A DNA stretch of 15,736 bases from Heyndrickxia sporothermodurans (GTDB lineage Bacteria; Bacillota; Bacilli; Bacillales; Bacillaceae_C). Below are positions 7,285 to 14,614 of this stretch, one piece after another (within the stretch, counting starts at the first letter, position 1; the number at the start of each line of letters is the position of its first letter). Position numbers and translations under genes: made by a program. Location of the stretch: NCBI RefSeq assembly GCF_016785185.1, contig NZ_JAEKDY010000083.1, one strand, 5' to 3'. Under the pieces are notes generated by a model. It did no database searches. It saw only the letters and a program-made list of their open reading frames with translations, and was not told the origin of the DNA.

Positions 7285-7936
7285 ATATTCAATCCCTAAA
7301 AATACAGTTATTACAGTTGCGGGAACAGTTGGAGTTGGGAAATCAACGATGACGAATACATTAGCAAATACATTAGGATTTCGTACTTCGTTAGAAAAAG
7401 TTGATACAAACCCATATTTAGATAAATTTTATCAAGATTTTAAACGTTGGAGCTTCCATCTGCAAATTTACTTTTTGGCTGAACGATTTAAGGAGCAAAA
7501 AAGAATGTTTGAATATGGAGGAGGATTCATACAGGACCGTTCCATTTATGAGGATACAGGGATTTTTGCACAAATGCATTATGAAAAAGGGAACATGTCC
7601 GAAGTTGATTATCAGACATATACAAGCCTATTTGAGGCAATGATTATGACTCCTTACTTTCCTCACCCTGATTTACTTATTTATCTAGAGGGTTCGATTG
7701 AAGATATTTTGGAGCGTATTCAAAAGCGTGGAAGATTAATGGAACAGAATACCCCTGTTGAATATTGGATTGAAATGCATAAACGTTATGAAAACTGGAT
7801 TAATTCCTTTAATGCATGTCCTGTTTTACGAATCAATATTAAAGACTATGATTTAATGAATGATGGGACAAGCATAGAACCAATCATTGAAAAAATTAGC
7901 TTTTTCCTCAAACAAACAAAGGAATTACAAAAGTAA
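7268..7936 (+). CDS. dck: Deoxyadenosine/deoxycytidine kinase (dCK)
   Basis: Salvage kinase for deoxycytidine and deoxyadenosine, of the same family as dgk upstream. The 222 residues show the P-loop GTVGVGKST (19-27), WSFHLQIYFLAERFKEQ (61-77), the catalytic DRS motif (D90-R91-S92) within IQDRSIYEDTGIF, and a lid region near RIQKRGRLMEQ. It closely resembles remembered B. subtilis Dck (217 residues). It starts inside the last codons of dgk (17-nt overlap, different frame) with AAAGGGG 9 nt before ATG, so the two are translationally coupled. A strong hairpin terminator follows. Confidence 0.93.
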   Translation: MELRNKYSIPKNTVITVAGTVGVGKSTMTNTLANTLGFRTSLEKVDTNPYLDKFYQDFKRWSFHLQIYFLAERFKEQKRMFEYGGGFIQDRSIYEDTGIFAQMHYEKGNMSEVDYQTYTSLFEAMIMTPYFPHPDLLIYLEGSIEDILERIQKRGRLMEQNTPVEYWIEMHKRYENWINSFNACPVLRINIKDYDLMNDGTSIEPIIEKISFFLKQTKELQK

Positions 7937-7952
7937 AAAAGATTTTCTAAGC

Positions 7953-7997
7953 AAAAAAAATAGCCATCAACAAATTTGGTTGATGGCTTTCTATTTG
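7953..7997. terminator. Bidirectional terminator between dck and tRNA-Ser
   Basis: A perfect 10-bp stem AGCCATCAAC/GTTGATGGCT (7962-7971 and 7979-7988) with a 7-nt loop. On the plus strand TTTCTATTT follows, closing dgk-dck. On the minus strand the complement of an 8-A run (7953-7960) gives a longer U tract, so it can also stop transcripts coming from the tRNA side. Confidence 0.85.
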
Positions 7998-8020
7998 CAC
8001 TCCATTTGGTTCATGATAAC

Positions 8021-8048
8021 AAAAAATCCGTTACTAGGTAACGAATTT
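8021..8048 (-). terminator. Rho-independent terminator of tRNA-Ser
   Basis: On the minus strand the stem AAATTCGTTAC/GTAACGGATTT has one internal mismatch and a 3-nt loop, followed by a T run (complement of 8021-8026). It sits about 40 nt past the tRNA 3' end. Confidence 0.8.
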
Positions 8049-8089
8049 CATTAAATCTCCAATGATTTATGCGCGTTTTGTTTTGTTAA

Positions 8090-8182
8090 TGGCGGAGGAA
8101 GAGGGATTCGAACCCCCGCGCGGTGTAACCCGCCTGTCGGTTTTCAAGACCGATCCCTTCAGCCGGACTTGGGTATTCCTCC
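8090..8182 (-). tRNA. tRNA-Ser (anticodon UGA)
   Basis: A 93-nt class II tRNA with an encoded CCA end. The acceptor stem is GGAGGAA/TTCCTCC with G73. The anticodon loop CTTGAAA gives anticodon TGA at positions 34-36. The long variable arm (about GGCGGGTTACACCGCGC) is the serine identity feature, and the T arm GGGGGTTCGAATCCC is intact. It reads UCA and, by wobble, other UCN codons. It lies directly downstream of serS but has its own promoter and terminator. Confidence 0.97.
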
Positions 8183-8197
8183 GTATCGACAAGAAAT

Positions 8198-8226
8198 AAT
8201 ATATCATGGAATAAAAACCGTGTCAA
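8198..8226 (-). promoter_or_regulatory. tRNA-Ser promoter (sigma-A)
   Basis: On the minus strand there is a perfect -35 TTGACA (8221-8226), a 17-nt spacer and a -10 TATATT (8198-8203). It is about 16 nt upstream of the tRNA 5' end and past the serS terminator, so the tRNA is independently transcribed. Confidence 0.88.
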
Positions 8227-8240
8227 CATTCATTTAAAAC

Positions 8241-8270
8241 TTTTAAAAGAGGAGGAAAATCCTCCTCTTT
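8241..8270 (-). terminator. Rho-independent terminator after serS
   Basis: An 11-bp perfect stem AAAGAGGAGGA/TCCTCCTCTTT (8260-8270 and 8246-8256 on the plus strand) with a 3-nt loop and a short T run on the minus strand. It starts 10 nt past the serS stop codon. Confidence 0.85.
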
Positions 8271-8280
8271 ATTACTAGCC

Positions 8281-9561
8281 TTATTTTAAGCTAATTTTAT
8301 CTACATTACGCATATATGGGCGTAAAACTTCAGGGATAACCACACTGCCATCCGGCTGTTGGTAATTTTCCAAAATAGCCGCAACAGTTCGGCCAATAGC
8401 CAATCCAGAACCATTTAATGTATGGACATGTTCAGGTTTAGCATTGGCATCTCTTCTGAAGCGAATATTTGCTCGACGCGCTTGGAAAGACTCAAAATTA
8501 CTGCAAGATGAAATTTCCCGATAAGTGTTATAGCTTGGTATCCAAACCTCAATATCGTATTTCTTTGCAGCTGTAAAGCCTAGATCGGCTGTACACATAC
8601 TCATCACTCGATATGGCAGACCAAGTAATTGGAGAACCTTCTCAGCATTTCCTGTTAGCTTTTCTAATTCATCATATGAATCTTCCGGCTTTACGAATTT
8701 TACTAGCTCTACTTTATTAAATTGATGCTGACGAATTAAGCCCCTCGTATCACGACCGGCAGATCCAGCTTCAGATCGGAAACATGCACTAAATGCAGCA
8801 TAGTTAAGCGGTAATTGATCATTGTTTAATATTTCATCACGATGTAAATTTGTCACTGGAACTTCAGCAGTTGGAATAAGGAAATAATCCTCGCTATCAA
8901 TCAAAAAAGCATCCTCTTCAAATTTAGGTAATTGACCTGTCCCTGTCATACTTGTTCGATTCACCATATAAGGTGGTAAAATTTCCTCGTAGCCATGCTC
9001 TTCGACATGTAAATCCAACATAAAATTAAATAATGCTCTTTCCAGTCTAGCACCCAAACCTTTGTAAAATACGAACCGACTGCCCGTTACTTTAGCAGCA
9101 CGTTCAAAATCCAAAATATTCAAATCAGTTGCGATATCCCAATGTGGTTTTGGTTCAAAGTCGAACTCACGAATCTCTCCCCATTTACGGATTTCCACAT
9201 TGTCATCCTCTGTTTCCCCGACAGGCGTACTTTCATGAGGAATATTAGGAATAGACAATAGTAAATGATCTAATTGTTCTTCAACAACACGTAATTCATC
9301 ATCAAATTGTTTAATTTGATCCCCAACCGCACGCATTTCTGCAATTAAATCATCCGCGTTTTGTTTTTCTCTTTTTAATTGAGCAATTTTTTGTGTTACT
9401 TCATTACGTTTGCTTTTTAGATCCTCCGTCGCAACAATTAGTTCCCTCCTCTTCGTATCAAGTTCCTCAAATTTATCAAAATCTGAAAGATCTTCACCTC
9501 TGTGTTGTAGCTTCTCTTTTACTTCATTAAAATTAGCTCGTAAATATTTGATATCAAGCAT
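8281..9561 (-). CDS. serS: Serine--tRNA ligase (seryl-tRNA synthetase)
   Basis: Charges tRNA-Ser (and tRNA-Sec where present) with serine in the cytoplasm. The 426 residues match the family length (about 425). The N-terminal antiparallel coiled-coil arm (about 28-105, rich in K, E, Q) grips the long variable arm of tRNA-Ser. The class II core follows: motif 2 around FRSEAGSAGRDTRGLIRQH and motif 3 GSGLAIGRTVAAILENYQ near the C-terminus. The start MLDIKYLRANF is typical, with AAGGAGGAG 6 nt before ATG. Expression is controlled by the T-box leader directly upstream. Nothing is truncated. Confidence 0.98.
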   Translation of the reverse strand: MLDIKYLRANFNEVKEKLQHRGEDLSDFDKFEELDTKRRELIVATEDLKSKRNEVTQKIAQLKREKQNADDLIAEMRAVGDQIKQFDDELRVVEEQLDHLLLSIPNIPHESTPVGETEDDNVEIRKWGEIREFDFEPKPHWDIATDLNILDFERAAKVTGSRFVFYKGLGARLERALFNFMLDLHVEEHGYEEILPPYMVNRTSMTGTGQLPKFEEDAFLIDSEDYFLIPTAEVPVTNLHRDEILNNDQLPLNYAAFSACFRSEAGSAGRDTRGLIRQHQFNKVELVKFVKPEDSYDELEKLTGNAEKVLQLLGLPYRVMSMCTADLGFTAAKKYDIEVWIPSYNTYREISSCSNFESFQARRANIRFRRDANAKPEHVHTLNGSGLAIGRTVAAILENYQQPDGSVVIPEVLRPYMRNVDKISLK

Positions 9562-9582
9562 TTATAACTCCTCCTTATTAAA

Positions 9583-9620
9583 AAATAAAAAACTCCCGTC
9601 CCTAAAAAGGGACGAGAGTT
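9583..9620 (-). terminator. Attenuator terminator of the serS T-box
   Basis: On the minus strand a 13-bp stem AACTCTCGTCCCT/AGGGACGGGAGTT (9608-9620 and 9591-9603, with one G-T pair) has a short T-rich loop and is followed by TTTTTATTTTT. It competes with the T-box antiterminator; about 20 nt later comes the serS start. Confidence 0.92.
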
Positions 9621-9872
9621 ACCCGCGTTGCCACCCAGTTTGAAAGTATATACATACTTTCCACTTAATCGATAACGGTTTTACCCGAAAGTACTTACTA
9701 ATAAGAAAGGCGAAAAGCGCCTTAGTCAGCCACCTTACCTTATTTCATTCAGTACTTTACTCAAGGATGGATTCACAAGCTTCCTTCATCGGTTTACACC
9801 AACCACCGACTCTCTAGAGAATTCAATCTTGTTACTATTTCCTCTCACAGCTTTACTTTAGTCAAGTTTTTA
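9591..9872 (-). promoter_or_regulatory. T-box riboswitch of serS (serine, specifier UCC)
   Basis: The leader RNA senses uncharged tRNA-Ser and then lets transcription continue into serS. On the minus strand the T-box sequence GGGTGGCAACGCG (about 9623-9635) is canonical. Stem I shows the loop-E pair AGTA/GAA; the specifier directly after GAA is UCC (9769-9771), followed by the conserved A. The distal stem carries GGTTGGTGTAAACCGATG. Stem III is the perfect hairpin at 9642-9661. The 5' end is taken from the promoter and is approximate. Confidence 0.93.
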
Positions 9873-9878
9873 ACAATT

Positions 9879-9907
9879 AATTTACTACAATTCTACCCTA
9901 TTTGCAA
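9879..9907 (-). promoter_or_regulatory. Candidate promoter of the serS T-box transcript
   Basis: On the minus strand there is a -35 TTGCAA (9902-9907), a 17-nt spacer and a -10 TAAATT (9879-9884). The -35 starts one base after the pdxT stop codon. No terminator lies between pdxT and this leader, so pdxST transcripts could also enter the T-box. Confidence 0.5.
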
Positions 9908-10495
9908 CTATTTATTACGTTTTTTTTGCATTTTTACCATATCAATAAAGTATTGGGTCAATCGAAGATCATCTGTCAATTCGGGATGAAAAGAGCACCC
10001 TAAAATATGTCCATCACGTGCTGCAACGATTCTTCCATTATGCTTTGCGAGAATTTCAACATCCTCACCAACCTCCAAGATGTGCGGAGCGCGAATAAAC
10101 ACAGCATTGAAATGATCTGTCACACCCGCAATAGCAAGATCCGCCTCAAAACTATCAACCTGCCTGCCAAATGAATTTCTTTCAACGATAACATCCATAA
10201 GGCCTAGATGAGGCTGATCATAGCCTTTAATTTCCCTAGCTAACAATATTAGTCCCGCACAGGTTCCGAACATTGGCTTGTTTTGTCGGCCAAATTCACA
10301 CAACTTGTCCATAAAGTCATACTTATCAAGTAAACGGCGCATTGTCGTGCTTTCTCCACCCGGAAGAATTAACCCATCTATCTCATCTAATTGTTCCCTT
10401 TTTTTTATTACGACAGCTTCTTCGCCACAGTTTAGAATAGCCTGAACATGCTCTCTAACGGCACCTTGTAGGCCTAATACTCCAACTTTAATCAT
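9908..10495 (-). CDS. pdxT: Pyridoxal 5'-phosphate synthase glutaminase subunit PdxT
   Basis: Class I glutamine amidotransferase that hydrolyses glutamine and channels ammonia to PdxS in the 12+12 PLP synthase complex. The 195 residues match the family (about 196). The nucleophile is C79 in FGTCAGL; the His-Glu pair lies in CSFHPELT near residues 170-172; the oxyanion region is LPGGESTTMRR (44-54). An in-frame TTG two codons upstream is unlikely, because the Shine-Dalgarno AAGGAG is 8 nt from the ATG (10493-10495) but only 2 nt from that TTG. It follows pdxS by 12 nt and is clearly co-transcribed. Confidence 0.97.
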   Translation of the reverse strand: MIKVGVLGLQGAVREHVQAILNCGEEAVVIKKREQLDEIDGLILPGGESTTMRRLLDKYDFMDKLCEFGRQNKPMFGTCAGLILLAREIKGYDQPHLGLMDVIVERNSFGRQVDSFEADLAIAGVTDHFNAVFIRAPHILEVGEDVEILAKHNGRIVAARDGHILGCSFHPELTDDLRLTQYFIDMVKMQKKRNK

Positions 10496-10507
10496 TCCCA
10501 AAACTCC

Positions 10508-11389
10508 TTACCAACCTCTATCTTGCATACGTGTTTCCGGTGTTAATGTTGAAATTTCTATACCTTTCATAGCAGTTCCAAGATCTTTTGAAAGATTAGC
10601 AATTAGTTCATAATCCTGATAATGTGTCGTTGCCTCAACAATTGCCTTAGCAAATTTTTCAGGGTTATCTGATTTGAAAATACCTGATCCAACAAATACA
10701 CCGTCTGCACCTAATTGCATCATTAATGCTGCATCAGCAGGAGTTGCTACCCCACCTGCAGCAAAATTTACGACAGGTAATTTCCCAAGTTTTTTAATTT
10801 CAAGTAATACTTCGTATGGAGCACCTAATAATTTTGCTTCAGTCATAAGCTCATCCTCATTCATGCCAACTACTTTACGAACCTGGGCATTAACTTTTCG
10901 AATATGACGAACAGCTTCAACAATATTTCCTGTTCCTGGTTCTCCTTTTGTTCTAAGCATAGAAGTGCCTTCTCCAATACGACGTGCTGCTTCCCCTAAA
11001 TCTCTACAACCACAAACAAATGGAACAGTGAAATCTTTTTTGTTTAAATGGTATTCTTCGTCAGCTGGAGTTAAAACTTCACTCTCATCAATATAATCTA
11101 CACCCATCGATTCAAGAACACGTGCTTCTACTATATGACCAATTCTAGCCTTCGCCATAACAGGTATACTAACAGCATTCATTACTTCTTCAACAATGCG
11201 AGGGTCAGCCATTCTTGCTACTCCTCCAGCTTTACGTATATCAGCAGGAACTCTTTCAAGTGCCATAACTGCAACCGCACCAGCTTGTTCAGCAATTTTT
11301 GCCTGTTCAGCGTTAATTACATCCATAATTACGCCGCCTTTTTGCATCTCAGCCATTCCACGTTTAACTCGATCTGTACCAAATTCCAC
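10508..11389 (-). CDS. pdxS: Pyridoxal 5'-phosphate synthase lyase subunit PdxS
   Basis: The synthase subunit makes PLP from ribose 5-phosphate, glyceraldehyde 3-phosphate and ammonia from PdxT. It is a TIM barrel forming dodecamers. Key residues are D23 (IMDV), the Schiff-base lysine K80 (PVMAKARIGH) and the second lysine K148 (MLRTKGEPGTG). The phosphate site FAAGGVATPADAALMMQLGADG is intact. The open frame extends 36 codons further upstream, but family homology begins at the GTG at 11387-11389 (MEFGTDRVKRGM). That gives 293 residues, against 294 in B. subtilis. A Shine-Dalgarno-like AAGGGG lies some 10 nt before this GTG, which is a loose fit. I saw no convincing promoter in the 75 nt between the dacA terminator and the start. 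Confidence 0.96.
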   Translation of the reverse strand: MEFGTDRVKRGMAEMQKGGVIMDVINAEQAKIAEQAGAVAVMALERVPADIRKAGGVARMADPRIVEEVMNAVSIPVMAKARIGHIVEARVLESMGVDYIDESEVLTPADEEYHLNKKDFTVPFVCGCRDLGEAARRIGEGTSMLRTKGEPGTGNIVEAVRHIRKVNAQVRKVVGMNEDELMTEAKLLGAPYEVLLEIKKLGKLPVVNFAAGGVATPADAALMMQLGADGVFVGSGIFKSDNPEKFAKAIVEATTHYQDYELIANLSKDLGTAMKGIEISTLTPETRMQDRGW

Positions 11390-11463
11390 AATCCTCAGCC
11401 CCTTACCATAGTTGTAAAATACAAAACATTTTAATTCTTTAAAGCCTATTTTAAATAAACAGC

Positions 11464-11493
11464 AAAAAGGACACCGTGTCAAGACAGGTGTCC
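11464..11493 (-). terminator. Rho-independent terminator after dacA
   Basis: On the minus strand the stem GGACACC/GGTGTCC (11487-11493 and 11469-11475) carries an inner TGTC/GACA pairing and is followed by TTTTT. It lies 21 nt past the dacA stop codon and before pdxS. Confidence 0.88.
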
Positions 11494-11514
11494 CCAATAA
11501 ATTTTATTTAATTC

Positions 11515-12876
11515 TTAAAACCAGCCTTTTACCGTGGAAATAATCCCACTCCAAACATCAGAAAAAAAACCGCCGACCCCACGCATCATTAGTACAAACC
11601 AATTTGCCTTCTCAACTTTATCAGCCGTAACAACATTTACAGTAGCATATTTATGTCCATCCAAATAACCGAAATCATTTTTGCCACTATATTCTGCAGT
11701 CAATGTTCCAACCTTTTCACCTTTTTTAACAGGGGCGGTTAGTTCACCCGATTTATTAAGCTTGTCCTTATCAATATTAAAAGAAGGCTTATAAAGCTTT
11801 TCTTCACCATTTTTTATAACAACTTCTAATGGATTTTGTGTTTGAATGTTAACTTTCTTTTCCTTCCCTTTTACTACAGGAATTGATTCATGTTTTTTAA
11901 CTTTATATCCCTTTGGAAAAATTTCTTTAACAGAAAAATTCGCAAAGGCATAATCCATCATCTTTTTCGTCTCGTCGAATCTTGCCTTATAGCCGCCTTG
12001 ACCTTTTCCATTCGTAGCATTTAGTACAACTGTAATTACACGCATGCCATTTTTTTGAGCAGTACCTGTAAAACAATATCCTGCAAATTTAGTCGTTCCA
12101 GTTTTTAGACCATCTACACCACTATCCTTTGTTCCATATACTAGTGTAGGAAGCATCCAGTTCCAATTTTCCATATTAATATCTTCGTCTGGGCCTGCAT
12201 GGAATTTTGCTTTTGGAATACTAGACGTTTTTAATACCTCTGGAAAATCATTAATTAAATGGGATGCTAATTTTGCGGTTGCTCTAGCAGACATAATGTT
12301 TTCATCTGTTGGACCTGATCCTTTTGGTTGCATTCCTTTTAAATCTTTATTATTAAGTCCAGTACTATTAACAAACTTATAATCTTTAAGACCTAATTCC
12401 TTCGCCTTTTCATTCATAAGTTTAACAAAGTTAGTTTCAGATCCAGCAATCGTTTCCGCAATTGCAATTGTAGCAGCATTAGCGGAGTATATTGCCATTG
12501 CTTGATAAAGGTCCTTAATTTTATATTTCATATCTTTTCTTAATGGTACATTTGATAGATTCGTATCATGTGAGATTTTTTGAACATAGTCACTTGGAGA
12601 ATATTCTTGATCCCATTTCACTTTTCCCTTTTTAATTGAATCCAAAAGGATATATTCGGTCATCATTTTAGACATTGAGGCGATACCTAGTGCTGTATCT
12701 GCATTTTTTGCATATAATACTTTTCCTGTACTAGCTTCTACTAAAATTGCTCCATCCGCGTGAACATCTAATACATCTTCGGCAGCTAAAGCTGTTTTTG
12801 GCAATTGTATAATACCAAATATCAATGAAAAAGCCATTATAAAGGCTATTACTTTTTTCAGTCTCTTATTCTTCAC
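11515..12876 (-). CDS. dacA: D-alanyl-D-alanine carboxypeptidase (PBP5)
   Basis: Removes the terminal D-Ala from peptidoglycan pentapeptides on the outer face of the membrane, limiting cross-linking; it is the major low-mass penicillin-binding protein. A signal peptide (KNKRLKKVIAFIMAFSLIFG) is likely cut near ALAA|EDV. The catalytic motifs are S67-M-S-K70, S-A-N in YSANAA, and KTG in GLKTGTT. A beta-rich C-terminal domain is followed by an amphipathic anchor helix ending GWF. I chose the GTG start at 12874-12876 (453 residues) because GGAGGG lies 7 nt before it. Two upstream ATG codons either overlap the Shine-Dalgarno or lie too near it. The B. subtilis protein is 443 residues. No firm promoter was seen in the gap after guaB. 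Confidence 0.96.
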   Translation of the reverse strand: MKNKRLKKVIAFIMAFSLIFGIIQLPKTALAAEDVLDVHADGAILVEASTGKVLYAKNADTALGIASMSKMMTEYILLDSIKKGKVKWDQEYSPSDYVQKISHDTNLSNVPLRKDMKYKIKDLYQAMAIYSANAATIAIAETIAGSETNFVKLMNEKAKELGLKDYKFVNSTGLNNKDLKGMQPKGSGPTDENIMSARATAKLASHLINDFPEVLKTSSIPKAKFHAGPDEDINMENWNWMLPTLVYGTKDSGVDGLKTGTTKFAGYCFTGTAQKNGMRVITVVLNATNGKGQGGYKARFDETKKMMDYAFANFSVKEIFPKGYKVKKHESIPVVKGKEKKVNIQTQNPLEVVIKNGEEKLYKPSFNIDKDKLNKSGELTAPVKKGEKVGTLTAEYSGKNDFGYLDGHKYATVNVVTADKVEKANWFVLMMRGVGGFFSDVWSGIISTVKGWF

Positions 12877-12965
12877 TAACATGCCCTCCATCAATTTTTA
12901 ATACACTTTCGTTATTTTATCATAAATTTTTGTATAATAGTAGCTATGTTAAGTATGCTCTTAGT

Positions 12966-13014
12966 AACAAAAAGTGGCAGGAACTATACTTTAGGTATAT
13001 GTTCCTGCCATTTT
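12966..13014 (-). terminator. Rho-independent terminator after guaB
   Basis: A long near-perfect hairpin: TGGCAGGAAC/GTTCCTGCCA (12975-12984 and 13001-13010), extended inwards by TATAC/GTATA and outwards by A-T pairs. On the minus strand it is followed by CTTTTTGTT. It lies about 25 nt past the guaB stop codon. Confidence 0.93.
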
Positions 13015-13037
13015 GGTATATATAGGTTCACCCATAC

Positions 13038-14504
13038 TTATGATAAGGAATAATTTGGTGCTTCTTTTGTTATTTGGATGTCATGTGGATGACTTTCTCG
13101 AAGGCCGGCTCCTGTCATCTTGATAAATTGAGCTTCTTCACGCAATGCCTGCAAATCTTTTGTTCCACAATATCCCATTCCAGAACGAATTCCCCCTAGT
13201 AATTGGAAAATTACATCTGAAAGTGGACCTTTATATGGAAGTCGACCTTCAATGCCTTCGGGAACAAATTTTTTCGCATCTTCCTGAAAATAACGGTCTT
13301 TTGAACCCTGTTCCATCGCAGAAACTGATCCCATTCCACGGTATACTTTAAAACGACGGCCTTGGAATATCTCCGTTTCTCCGGGACTTTCAGATGTTCC
13401 TGCAAGTAAACTTCCTAACATGACAACATGTCCGCCCGCAGCCAAAGCTTTAACGATATCTCCGGAATATTTTATTCCTCCATCAGCAATAATTGCCTTT
13501 CCATGTTTTCTTGCTTCTGTTGCACAATCGTATATAGCTGTAATTTGCGGTACACCTACACCGGCAACTACTCTCGTTGTACAAATAGAACCCGGTCCGA
13601 TACCAACTTTTACAATATCAGCCCCTGCAAGAATTAGTTCCCTTGTAGCATCTGCAGTTGCCACATTCCCTGCTATAATATTTAAATTAGGATATGCATC
13701 TCTAATTTCACGAACTGTATCAGTAACGCCTTTAGAATGGCCGTGTGCTGTGTCAATCACAATCACATCTACATTCGCTTTTACAAGTGCTTCCACACGT
13801 TTCATCGTATCTTTTGTAACACCTACAGCAGCACCAACGAGAAGTCTGCCTACATTATCTTTTGCCGAATTTGGAAATTCAATTACCTTTTCAATATCTT
13901 TAATTGTAATTAAACCTTTAAGCACACCATTTTCGTCTACTAAAGGAAGTTTTTCTATCTTATGTTTTTGAAGGATTTTCTCCGCTTCGCTTAATGTTGT
14001 CCCTACTGGAGCAGTAACTAAATTCTCTTTAGTCATCACATCAGAGATTTGTATGGAAAAGTCCTCAATAAAACGCAAATCGCGATTTGTAAGAATTCCT
14101 ACTAATTTTAGTTCCTCTTCGTTATTTACAATCGGAACACCTGAAATTCGATATTTCCCCATCAAATGTTCTGCACTGAAAACCTGATGATCAGGGGTTA
14201 GAAAAAAGGGATCTGTAATGACTCCACTTTCAGAACGTTTAACTTTATCAACTTGCTCAGCTTGTTGTTCAATGCTCATATTTTTATGGATAATTCCTAA
14301 TCCACCCTGTCTTGCCATTGAAATAGCCATTTCAGCTTCAGTAACAGTATCCATTCCAGCACTGATAATTGGAATATTTAACTTCAAAGATTTAGTTAGT
14401 TCTACTTGTAGATTAACATCCTTTGGTAATACTTCAGATTTAGCTGGAACTAGTAACACGTCATCAAACGTTAAACCTTCTTTAGCAAATTTAGTTTCCC
14501 ACAT
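13038..14504 (-). CDS. guaB: Inosine-5'-monophosphate dehydrogenase (IMPDH)
   Basis: Oxidises IMP to XMP with NAD+, the committed step of GMP synthesis and thus a determinant of GTP level. The 488 residues are the usual length. The barrel is interrupted by two CBS domains at about 95-205 (PDHQVFSAEHLMGKYRISGV; later EAEKILQKHKIEKLPLVD). The catalytic cysteine C308 lies in GPGSICTTR; the phosphate-binding DGGIKYSGD, the GSLLAGTSESPGE segment and the YRGMGS flap region are intact. A Shine-Dalgarno GGAGGAA sits 6-7 nt before ATG. It is transcribed alone from the divergent region shared with yaaC, and a strong terminator follows it. Confidence 0.98.
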   Translation of the reverse strand: MWETKFAKEGLTFDDVLLVPAKSEVLPKDVNLQVELTKSLKLNIPIISAGMDTVTEAEMAISMARQGGLGIIHKNMSIEQQAEQVDKVKRSESGVITDPFFLTPDHQVFSAEHLMGKYRISGVPIVNNEEELKLVGILTNRDLRFIEDFSIQISDVMTKENLVTAPVGTTLSEAEKILQKHKIEKLPLVDENGVLKGLITIKDIEKVIEFPNSAKDNVGRLLVGAAVGVTKDTMKRVEALVKANVDVIVIDTAHGHSKGVTDTVREIRDAYPNLNIIAGNVATADATRELILAGADIVKVGIGPGSICTTRVVAGVGVPQITAIYDCATEARKHGKAIIADGGIKYSGDIVKALAAGGHVVMLGSLLAGTSESPGETEIFQGRRFKVYRGMGSVSAMEQGSKDRYFQEDAKKFVPEGIEGRLPYKGPLSDVIFQLLGGIRSGMGYCGTKDLQALREEAQFIKMTGAGLRESHPHDIQITKEAPNYSLS

Positions 14505-14537
14505 TTCTATTCCTCCTGCTCCAAAAATATTATTAGT

Positions 14538-14566
14538 AGGTTATCAATTGGTTAAACTACTGTCAA
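14538..14566 (-). promoter_or_regulatory. guaB promoter (sigma-A)
   Basis: On the minus strand there is a perfect -35 TTGACA (14561-14566), a 17-nt spacer and a -10 TAACCT (14538-14543). Counting 7 nt past the -10 gives A14531 as a likely start, 27 nt before the ATG. It lies between guaB and the divergent yaaC. Confidence 0.7.
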
Positions 14567-14614
14567 GGAAATCACGATATGTCCAACTTTTCTAATAATT
14601 CGGAGGTGATTATT

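Noticed and set aside
11390..11497. 36-codon N-terminal extension of pdxS
   Set aside because: It runs into the dacA terminator and has no similarity to PdxS; homology starts at the GTG at 11389.
13420..13971. 183-residue open frame antisense to guaB
   Set aside because: It lies wholly within guaB on the other strand, has no Shine-Dalgarno, and its composition (rich in Ser, Thr, Ala, Pro) is that of a mirror frame of a conserved gene.
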